Source: Nereida sp965655635
GTDB lineage: Bacteria; Pseudomonadota; Alphaproteobacteria; Rhodobacterales; Rhodobacteraceae
Length of the DNA stretch: 29,253 bases
Assembly (NCBI RefSeq): GCF_965655635.1
Contig: NZ_CBFHHE010000024.1
Coordinates: 1 to 29,253, forward strand
Direction of reading: 5' to 3'
Part shown: positions 6,993 through 13,505 of the stretch, piece by piece
How the letters are laid out: each line of letters opens with the position of its first letter
Numbering within the stretch: position 1 is the first letter of the stretch
Notes under the pieces: model-generated
Databases searched by the model: none
Told to the model about the DNA's origin: nothing
Seen by the model: the letters and a program-made list of their open reading frames with translations, nothing else
Translations under genes and position numbers: made by a program

Positions 6993-9900
6993 CGTTTGTA
7001 GGCATCAATGCGCGCTCGGGCCGAGTTTGAGCGGGGGACCCACAATCCACGGTCAATCGCCTCTTGAAGGCGATCGGCGATGTCGCGCAACGCTGGATCA
7101 TTGTGTTCCGCAATGAAGTCACGGGTATCATCATGTGCCAGAAACGCCTCTTCAACCAGATCAAAGTGGTGCTGCTTAACAGCGCCTGTTGTAGCGGCAA
7201 ACGCAAACAGATAATCCACCGTTGCAGCAATTTCGAAAGCGCCTTTGTAGCCATGCCGCTTAACCCCATCGATCCATTTGGGGTTCACTACACGTGATCT
7301 GACAACACGGCCAATCTCATCATCAAGGGTTCTGATTAACGGGCGTTCAGGGCGCGAGTGATCGTTATGGTAAACCAGTGGGTCTTTGCCCTGTAGCGAT
7401 GCCACAGCCGCCGCAGCCCCACCTTCAAATTGATAGTAGTCGTCGCTGTCCAGAATATCATGCTCGCGATTGTCCTGGTTTTGCACAATCGCATCTACTT
7501 GTGACAACCGGGCGCTTAGGCCGTCGCGGTCACGCGCGCCCTCAAGGTTTGCGCCGTAAGCGTAGCTACCCCACTCAAGATAGGCATCGCCCAAATCGGC
7601 TTTGTCGTTCCACAGACGTTCATCAATCATGGCTTGCAGGCCAGCACCGTAAGCACCGGGTTTGCTGCCATAAACACGCGGTCCTTTGTTTAGTGCGGCG
7701 TGGTTGTCCGGTTCGTCCAGTTCTTGAATTGCGCGTGCAGCGCTGTCCATCAGCGCGATTTGTTGCGGAAACGCATCACGGAAAAAGCCCGAGACACGCA
7801 ATGTCACATCAACGCGGGGCCGGCCCAGAACGCTGTGGGGGATAACCTCAAAACCTGTGACGCGCCGTGATGCCATATCCCACTTTGGCTTAACCCCCAT
7901 CAGTGCCAGCGCTTGTGCAATATCGTCCCCGCCAGTGCGCATATTTGCTGTGCCCCAAGCGGTCAGCAACAAGGCACGGGGCCAGTCGCCGTTGTCCTGA
8001 AGATGCTTTTCTATCAGCAGGTTTGCTGACTTCCAGCCAAGTGTCCATGCAGTTTGTGTTGGGATCGCGCGGCTGTCGACGGAATAAAAATTGCGGCCCG
8101 TTGGCAGTGTGTCCAAGCGACCACGGGTGGGGGCACCTGATGGGCCCGCCGGGACGGCAAAACCGTTCAATCCGGTGAGCAGCGCGTTTGTTTCTGCGGG
8201 TCCGCAGGCTGCAACGGTTGGGCGCACCACTTGAGCAATATGCTCCATAACCACCGCGCTTTCTGGGCCCGGGGCGTGCGCAGTTTCATCCAGTAATTTG
8301 ATTGCGAATTCTTCAAGCCGCTCAACTGTATCGCCTGCCGTGCGCCATGTGCCGCCGCCAAGTGCGTTCGGTTTAGGGCCAGTCCACGGAGCGGACATTT
8401 CGCAATTCAAAGGATCAAATCCGAGCTCAAAGTCACGGGCAAGTGCGCCAATTAACGACGCATCCACAGCCTCACCGCTCCCACGCGCTACACGGGTCAG
8501 CGCAATCGTTAGATCACGCTCTTGGGTATCTGTTGGGGAGGTGCCAAAAATATGTAGGCCGTCGCGAATTTGCGCTTCTTTCAGCTCGCAAAGATAGGCG
8601 TCCAGTTTTGCAAGGTCAGTATCTTCATCGGCCCCGTTCATACCAACATCGCGGTCAATTCCTGTTGCTGCAGTCAGGGACAAAATCTCGCGGCGCAGGT
8701 GGGTGATCCGGCGTGGATCAACACCAGCGGCTTCGTAATATTCATCCACGAGTGCCTCAAGATCTTTGAGCGGCCCGTAGGTTTCAGCGCGCGTTAGCGG
8801 TGGGGTGAGGTGATCGAGGATAACAGCCTGCGCGCGGCGTTTCGCTTGGGTACCTTCGCCTGGGTCGTTGACGATAAAAGGATAAAGGTGCGGCGTGGGG
8901 CCGAAGACGACCTCGGGCCAACAAGTTTGGGAGAGGGCTACTGCCTTCCCTGGAAGCCACTCGAGGTTACCGTGTTTGCCCATGTGCACAATCGCATCGG
9001 TATTCCAGTGGTGGCGAAGCCAGATATAAAACGCGAAATAGTTATGCGGCGGGATCAGATCAGGTGAGTGATATGTTTCCTCAGGATCAATGTTGTAGCC
9101 ACGTGCAGGTTGGACGCCGACCACGGCATTTCCAAACTCAAAGATGGAAAGTTTGAAGCCGTCTTCTTGTGCCTGCGGCGCGGATATTTTTGAACAAAAG
9201 AAGGGATCGTCTCTTGGTGCGCCCCATTCTTCGTTCATCTGTTGTTTGATGTCATAGGGCAGCGCATTGAAGTGTTGTTCGTAGATGCTGAGCGGAAGAT
9301 GCACGCCGCCGGCTGTCTGTGTACGGTCCGTCAGCCAGTTGGTGGGGCCCGCCATGATCATATCCATCAGTGCCTTGGACGAGGCAGGGGGCGCAGTGTC
9401 GTAACCGTCACGTTCAAGTGCGCCAAGCGCATCAACAGTGGCCGCCGGCGTATCAAGGCCCACACCATTTGCAAGGCGGCCGTCTTTGTTGGGGTAGTTC
9501 GCTAGAACGACCGCCACTTTTCTGTCTGCCTTGGCGGTGTGCCGCAGCTTTGCCCAGTTGGCTGCAAGCTGTGTGACGAAATCAATTCGGTCACCTACGG
9601 CTTGATAAGTTGCGATGGGACATTGGGTTGCTTCGTCGAAATAGGCCTCGCCCTTGAACGATACAGCGCGGCTCAAGATGCGGCCGTCTACTTCTGGCAG
9701 GGCCACGTTCATCGCGATGTCGCGTGCGGACAGTCCCGTCAAACCATCTGCCCATGCGTCTTGTGAACTTGCTGATAGCACGACCTGAAATACGGGTGCT
9801 TGATTGGCAGCAGCGCTGGTCAAAGGGTTTTGCGGCGTGTTTTGCTCATGCGGGCTGCCCACTGCAAAAGACGTACAGTTCAAAATGGTGGCTGGCGGCG

Positions 9901-10666
9901 CTTCGCTAAAAAGATGCTCAAGGGTGGCTTGGCTAACGGGGTCCTTGAGGGACGCCACAAACACCGGCATTGGGTTTAGCCCCGCCCGCAAAAGAGATTT
10001 TACCAAACGGTTTATGGGGTTCAGCCCTGCGCCTTGGACAAGTGCGCGGTAGAAAATGATTGGAACGACTGGCGCGTTTTCAGTCCAGTTTTCTTGCAGG
10101 CTCGCCAGCGTGGGGGATTGCTCGCCCGGCCAATAAAGTCCGGCACGCAGCAATGGCGCGGCTGCGGCGGGGTGGGTTTCACGCCCAAGCATGGCATTGG
10201 TGTATTCCAGAAAACCAGTGGCGTTGGCGGGCCCGCCCTCTGTCAAATATGCCCAAAGTGCGTCGTAGTCTCCATCATTGACAGTCGAAAGATTGCGCAG
10301 CTCTGGATCAGGCTTGTCATCACCGGGCAACAGCGCCAAAGGGATATTGTTGTCATGGCAATTGGCGGCGTATTGCTCAACGCCGTAGCGCCAGTATCCT
10401 GTTCCCCCAAGCACACGCGCAATTACCAGTTTTGAACCTGATGTGCAGTTTTGGATGTGCAAATCAACAGACATCGGGTGCATCAAATGCATCATGCTGG
10501 CCAGTCGTAGTGTAGGTGGAGACTGCATCTCGGCACGGGCGGCAGATAAGGCCGCCAACTCTGTGTCTGCTGCTGAAATGAACACAACATCCGCTGGCGT
10601 TTGGCCAAGTTCTACGGGTTCTTTCCCGTCATCAATTGAACCGGGTGTCGCGGCAAGTAGGTGCAT
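6989..10666 (-). CDS. cobN: Aerobic cobaltochelatase large subunit (CobN)
   Basis: The 1225-residue CobN/Mg-chelatase-H family protein is the corrin-binding subunit of the ATP-dependent CobNST chelatase. That complex inserts cobalt into hydrogenobyrinic acid a,c-diamide. The best conserved block lies around residues 555-640 and includes HMGKHGNLEWLPGKAVALSQ and FIVNDPGEGTQAKRRAQAVI. Length is close to the known CobN of about 1275 residues, and no frameshift is seen. cobS and cobT are not in the window. The ATG at 10666 follows the GNAT stop by five bases and has only a weak ribosome site, suggesting translational coupling. It is the last gene of the riboswitch-led unit. Confidence 0.95.
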   Translation of the reverse strand: MHLLAATPGSIDDGKEPVELGQTPADVVFISAADTELAALSAARAEMQSPPTLRLASMMHLMHPMSVDLHIQNCTSGSKLVIARVLGGTGYWRYGVEQYAANCHDNNIPLALLPGDDKPDPELRNLSTVNDGDYDALWAYLTEGGPANATGFLEYTNAMLGRETHPAAAAPLLRAGLYWPGEQSPTLASLQENWTENAPVVPIIFYRALVQGAGLNPINRLVKSLLRAGLNPMPVFVASLKDPVSQATLEHLFSEAPPATILNCTSFAVGSPHEQNTPQNPLTSAAANQAPVFQVVLSASSQDAWADGLTGLSARDIAMNVALPEVDGRILSRAVSFKGEAYFDEATQCPIATYQAVGDRIDFVTQLAANWAKLRHTAKADRKVAVVLANYPNKDGRLANGVGLDTPAATVDALGALERDGYDTAPPASSKALMDMIMAGPTNWLTDRTQTAGGVHLPLSIYEQHFNALPYDIKQQMNEEWGAPRDDPFFCSKISAPQAQEDGFKLSIFEFGNAVVGVQPARGYNIDPEETYHSPDLIPPHNYFAFYIWLRHHWNTDAIVHMGKHGNLEWLPGKAVALSQTCWPEVVFGPTPHLYPFIVNDPGEGTQAKRRAQAVILDHLTPPLTRAETYGPLKDLEALVDEYYEAAGVDPRRITHLRREILSLTAATGIDRDVGMNGADEDTDLAKLDAYLCELKEAQIRDGLHIFGTSPTDTQERDLTIALTRVARGSGEAVDASLIGALARDFELGFDPLNCEMSAPWTGPKPNALGGGTWRTAGDTVERLEEFAIKLLDETAHAPGPESAVVMEHIAQVVRPTVAACGPAETNALLTGLNGFAVPAGPSGAPTRGRLDTLPTGRNFYSVDSRAIPTQTAWTLGWKSANLLIEKHLQDNGDWPRALLLTAWGTANMRTGGDDIAQALALMGVKPKWDMASRRVTGFEVIPHSVLGRPRVDVTLRVSGFFRDAFPQQIALMDSAARAIQELDEPDNHAALNKGPRVYGSKPGAYGAGLQAMIDERLWNDKADLGDAYLEWGSYAYGANLEGARDRDGLSARLSQVDAIVQNQDNREHDILDSDDYYQFEGGAAAAVASLQGKDPLVYHNDHSRPERPLIRTLDDEIGRVVRSRVVNPKWIDGVKRHGYKGAFEIAATVDYLFAFAATTGAVKQHHFDLVEEAFLAHDDTRDFIAEHNDPALRDIADRLQEAIDRGLWVPRSNSARARIDAYKR

Positions 10667-10671
10667 GGAGT

Positions 10672-11154
10672 TTACTCTGGTTTATGAGAAATGGTGGTGA
10701 TGTCAGCCAGCGTTTTGGTCATGAAAATACTCGTCGCGTTTTCGGAGTACTCCCCAAAAGGGCCGCATTTTTCAAAACCGTGGCGTGCATAAAGGCGGTG
10801 CGCTGCGTGTAGCACGTTGCCAGTTTCCAACTTGAGTTCGGACAGGTTGAGCGAGCGCGCGTGATCTTCCAGTGCGCGCAAAATAGCATCTGCGATCCCC
10901 TGCCCACGGGCCTCTGTATCCACGAACATAGACTTCAACTCACCGTAGTTTTCGCGCGCAGCTACTGCACCGGTACCCCGAATGACTTGCCCGCGCCGAG
11001 CCACAAAAAAGTGGATGTCCGGCTTGCATAGCTCATCAATGTTAAGGAACGCGTTGTCTTCGGGTGGAAACAAGCTTTCCATCAGACGATGGCTTTGCGT
11101 AAGCAGTGCCGTCGCCTGTGGATCTTTTGGATCGCCTGGTTCTACGATGATCAT
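10672..11154 (-). CDS. GNAT-family N-acetyltransferase
   Basis: A 160-residue GNAT-fold protein. The acetyl-CoA pyrophosphate loop is visible as ARGQGIADAILRAL near residues 82-95, and LYARHGFEKCGPFGEY gives the typical C-terminal strand-turn. The substrate is unknown; small-molecule or protein amines are both possible. It is embedded in the cobalamin unit: its ATG overlaps the cobW stop by four bases (ATGA, 11151-11154) and its stop is five bases before the cobN start. No GNAT step is known in cobalamin biosynthesis, so it is either a passenger or an unrecognised accessory factor. Confidence 0.85.
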   Translation of the reverse strand: MIIVEPGDPKDPQATALLTQSHRLMESLFPPEDNAFLNIDELCKPDIHFFVARRGQVIRGTGAVAARENYGELKSMFVDTEARGQGIADAILRALEDHARSLNLSELKLETGNVLHAAHRLYARHGFEKCGPFGEYSENATSIFMTKTLADITTISHKPE

Positions 11155-12266
11155 GCGCGCAGGGCAGCGTCGATTGCACTGCGGTCAAGGCCCGCTTGGC
11201 CAATCACTACAAGCCGTGTTTGACGCGGGGCCGCGCCAAAAGGCTGGTCGAAATACGTATCAACCCGTGGCCCGACCGCTTGCAATGTGAGGCGCATTGG
11301 TTTGCCTTCGACCGCAGCAAAACCTTTGAGGCGCAAAATGTCATGGGCTTGGATGACATCTGCGACTTGCGCGGCAAACGCCTTCGCGTCACCAATTTCG
11401 CCCAAGGTCACGACAAAGGATTCAAAGGCGTCATGGTCGTGATCGTGATGATGGTGGTGATGCCCGTGATCATCGCCGTGGGCGTGATCATGGTCATCAT
11501 GATGATGTTCGCCGTCTTCTGCGTGATGGTCATCGTGGTGGTGATGATGCACCTCGGCGCGCGCTTCCATATCACCCTCTGAGCCAACACCTTGGCCAAG
11601 CAAAACATCAACAGGCAACGCGCCCATGGAGGCTTTGACAACCTGCACACCGCTTCGGGCTTCGGATTTTAGTTTGTTCGTAAGGGCAGTTGCCTCATCT
11701 GCGCTTAGAAGGTCAGATTTGTTCACTACAATCATGTCTGCACAGGCGATTTGGTCCTCGAACAGCTCGGACAAGGGTGTCTCGTGATCAAGGTTATCGT
11801 CAAGTTTGCGTTGGGCATCCACCGCCGCAACTGAATGTGCAAAGCGCCCTTCCGTTACGGCTTTTCCGTCCACCACCGTGACGACACCGTCGACGGTCAC
11901 TTTGGTTGAAATGCCGGGCCAATTGAAGGCGCGGACAAGCGGTTGTGGTAGCGCAAGGCCAGAGGTCTCAATCACGATATGATCAGGTGCGTTTTCACGC
12001 TCGAGCAGTTTTTCCATCGTTGGGATAAAATCATCCGCTACGGTGCAACAGATGCAGCCGTTTGACAGCTCCATGATATCATCTTCGGCACAGGTCTCGT
12101 CGCCGCAGCCCTTAAGAATATCACCATCCACACCAAGATCGCCAAACTCGTTGATGATCAACGCGATGCGCTTGCCTTGTGCGTTCTGCAGCAAGTGGCG
12201 GATCAGTGTTGTTTTGCCTGCGCCCAGAAAACCAGTGACGACAGTAGCAGGAATTTTAGCAGCCAT
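11151..12266 (-). CDS. cobW: CobW-type GTP-dependent metallochaperone
   Basis: A G3E-family GTPase of 371 residues, taken from the ATG at 12266. It has a Walker A GFLGAGKTT at residues 12-20, the metal-binding CxCC motif (NGCICC, C71-I-C73-C74), and the guanine-specificity motif NKSD. A C-terminal CobW domain follows. Between the two domains is a very His/Asp-rich linker (about residues 237-279) that probably holds metal ions. CobW is believed to deliver Co2+ for corrin metalation. The longer frame beginning at 12332 is rejected because it crosses a terminator hairpin and its first 22 residues do not fit the family. The stop overlaps the GNAT start. Confidence 0.93.
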   Translation of the reverse strand: MAAKIPATVVTGFLGAGKTTLIRHLLQNAQGKRIALIINEFGDLGVDGDILKGCGDETCAEDDIMELSNGCICCTVADDFIPTMEKLLERENAPDHIVIETSGLALPQPLVRAFNWPGISTKVTVDGVVTVVDGKAVTEGRFAHSVAAVDAQRKLDDNLDHETPLSELFEDQIACADMIVVNKSDLLSADEATALTNKLKSEARSGVQVVKASMGALPVDVLLGQGVGSEGDMEARAEVHHHHHDDHHAEDGEHHHDDHDHAHGDDHGHHHHHHDHDHDAFESFVVTLGEIGDAKAFAAQVADVIQAHDILRLKGFAAVEGKPMRLTLQAVGPRVDTYFDQPFGAAPRQTRLVVIGQAGLDRSAIDAALRA

Positions 12267-12271
12267 AATGG

Positions 12272-12276
12272 CCTCC
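12272..12276 (-). promoter_or_regulatory. RBS of cobW, fixes the start at 12266
   Basis: GGAGG on the minus strand ends five bases before the ATG at 12266. It lies downstream of the terminator-like hairpin, so cobW can be translated independently of the upstream permease gene. Confidence 0.75.
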
Positions 12277-12281
12277 ACGTC

Positions 12282-12319
12282 AAAAAGATGCGCCGGCAAC
12301 CCGTGGGGGCCACCGGCGC
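12282..12319 (-). terminator. Intrinsic terminator or attenuator between cbiM and cobW
   Basis: On the minus strand, the arms GCGCCGGTGGCCC and GGGTTGCCGGCGC can pair over 13 positions (three are G-U) around the four-base loop CCAC. ATCTTTTT follows directly. This is the form of a Rho-independent terminator. It begins 37 bases past the cbiM stop and ends 15 bases before the cobW start. It should cut or reduce readthrough into cobW-GNAT-cobN. Confidence 0.75.
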
Positions 12320-12355
12320 CAAAACCGTTCAATTGCTGTTCGCAAATGAGAGTGC

Positions 12356-13033
12356 TTAAGCAGCGTTGTAGAGACGCGGTGTTACAAAGCCTGTGCCATC
12401 GAGACCCTTCATGCGCTTGGCTGCCGCAAGTACTGCAAGGTCAGCAACTGGCTCGATGAGCAGCACTAGCATGTACGCCGCGCCAAATGACGCAACCGCT
12501 GCAATGTTCTCTGCGCCAAAGCCTTGGCCGTAGATAGCCCAAAAAGCTACCCAAGCAAAAACGCCACCTTGGTATGCGCCAGAAAGCTTCAGCGCTTGGC
12601 CGTATGACAGGTCAACATAAGCTGTGTTTGGCGCAATGATCTTTTTCGCCATATGGTGGATCGCAAAGAGTGGCACCAGAAGTGTTGTTGCGTTGACTGT
12701 GATCATGCCCAAGTCAGTTGGTGCAAAGAACAAGCCTTGGATCAACAGGCCAAGTGCTAGCCCGATAGCCGCAGGGCCTGTGCCCAAGATCAGCAGGATC
12801 GTCGTGCCGAGGATGAAGTGAACTTCTGATACGCCAACGGCAAAGTGGGGCAGAACTTCGAAAAAGATGAAAACAGCGATCGTCGCGATCAAGCTGCGTG
12901 CCACAAGCGACAGAGCACCTTTTTGAACAAGCGCTTCCCAAGCCATTTTCGCGCCGTATCCGGCAGCACTCACGAAAGTTGCGTAACTGAGGGCCATTTT
13001 TGCGCCACTGACGACGCCTGGTTCGATATGCAT
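12356..13033 (-). CDS. cbiM: CbiM-type cobalt ECF transporter permease (solitary)
   Basis: A 225-residue membrane protein with about six spans, matching the CbiM/NikM substrate-binding component of Co/Ni energy-coupling-factor transporters. The start at 13033 gives the N-terminus MHIEPG, keeping the His2 that the family uses for metal binding. The blocks VSEVHFILGTTILLILGTGPAAIG and FAIHHMAKKI fit the conserved core. The alternative start at 13075 would bury that His and is rejected; AAGGAG at 13041-13046 also supports 13033. No cbiN, cbiQ or cbiO is nearby. It is the first gene after the cobalamin riboswitch, consistent with B12-repressed cobalt uptake. Confidence 0.85.
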   Translation of the reverse strand: MHIEPGVVSGAKMALSYATFVSAAGYGAKMAWEALVQKGALSLVARSLIATIAVFIFFEVLPHFAVGVSEVHFILGTTILLILGTGPAAIGLALGLLIQGLFFAPTDLGMITVNATTLLVPLFAIHHMAKKIIAPNTAYVDLSYGQALKLSGAYQGGVFAWVAFWAIYGQGFGAENIAAVASFGAAYMLVLLIEPVADLAVLAAAKRMKGLDGTGFVTPRLYNAA

Positions 13034-13040
13034 AACTATT

Positions 13041-13066
13041 CTCCTTTGCCTGTCACACCCGACAGG
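13041..13066 (-). promoter_or_regulatory. Possible translational expression platform of the riboswitch (hairpin plus cbiM RBS)
   Basis: Downstream of the aptamer, CCTGTC and GACAGG (13061-13066 and 13049-13054) form a six-base-pair hairpin. It stops two bases before AAGGAG (13041-13046), the ribosome site of cbiM. There is no run of T after it, so control at translation initiation fits better than transcription termination here. Confidence 0.5.
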
Positions 13067-13079
13067 GGTTTGCATTTCT

Positions 13080-13267
13080 GCACGGCTGGTCTCCTGGCTT
13101 GCGGGTCATCACGTACCGTCGCCTTCCCAGTTTCCCAGTGGCTTAATGACGGACGCTCACCGCTTACAGTCGCGGGGGCGGCTGCGGTTTTGGACCCCGA
13201 ATTGGGTTGGCCCGTCCCGCATTCCCATTTGATCCCCGACGCTTTGCGTCTGATCGGGGAACCATGC
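13080..13267 (-). ncRNA. Cobalamin (adenosylcobalamin-type) riboswitch
   Basis: The minus strand carries the conserved cobalamin aptamer core. The B12 box AAGCCAGGAGACCAGCC is at 13100-13084, CCCCGCGACTGTAA at 13177-13164, GCCACTGGG and GGGAAGGCG between them, and AAATGGGAA in the 5' part. The outer stem pairs GCATGG (13267-13262) with CCGTGC (13085-13080). P2 is formed by CCCC...GGGG around a GACGC/GCGTC inner stem. It lies 46 bases upstream of the cbiM start and should repress cbiM-cobW-GNAT-cobN when adenosylcobalamin is plentiful. Ends are set by the P1 pairing and may be off by a few bases. Confidence 0.95.
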
Positions 13268-13502
13268 TGGTGTGTTGTGACTGTTCTGGCGCGTTCAAGC
13301 AAGGGAGATTCCGACCTCCCACGCCTCAAGAACGGCAGGGTGCGTTCTGATTTGTATACGGTTTCGCAGTATTTAGCAGATTTTGCGCAATATATTGTGG
13401 ATAAGTGGGCTGTTTAGGGCAGATGCGGTGGTGTGACGTTGACAGGTAGGCAGCGTGGGCGTTCCACTATGGGCGTGGATGGAATCACCCAAAGGACCTG
13501 CC
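13268..13502. other. Divergent control region between the riboswitch and smc
   Basis: No gene is supported here. On the minus strand a possible -10 element TATACA (13358-13353) lies about 85 bases ahead of the aptamer, without a convincing -35 box. Two small hairpins follow it: GAACG/CGTTC at 13330-13347 and GGGAG/CTCCC at 13303-13320. A perfect DnaA-box sequence TTATCCACA (minus strand, 13404-13396) lies in an AT-rich patch. The promoter of smc must also lie in this stretch. Confidence 0.45.
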
Positions 13503-13505
13503 TTG
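13491..13505 (+). promoter_or_regulatory. RBS supporting a TTG start for smc
   Basis: AAAGGA at 13491-13496 is six bases before TTG 13503, after which the protein reads RFSRLRLNGFKSF, the normal SMC beginning. Upstream in-frame starts (GTG 13455, ATG 13479) would add 16 or 8 residues not typical of the family. Confidence 0.6.

Noticed and set aside
11430..11560. Repeated CAT/GAT-type short units resembling a tandem repeat or CRISPR-like array
   Set aside because: These are His and Asp codons of the CobW linker; there are no regular spacers. The same applies to 23515-23620 in cbiX.
12267..12332. Extended cobW N-terminus from ATG 12332
   Set aside because: The extra codons lie in the terminator hairpin and the ribosome site GGAGG points to 12266.
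13034..13075. Extended cbiM N-terminus from 13075
   Set aside because: It would place the essential MHI metal-binding start inside the protein and overlaps the expression-platform hairpin.
13391..13409. Replication origin around the DnaA box
   Set aside because: Only one box, no cluster, and no origin-type neighbouring genes.
12845..13417. 190-codon plus-strand open frame across the riboswitch and cbiM start
   Set aside because: It is antisense to a well-conserved aptamer and to the cbiM start, has no family resemblance, and its codons follow the RNA structure.
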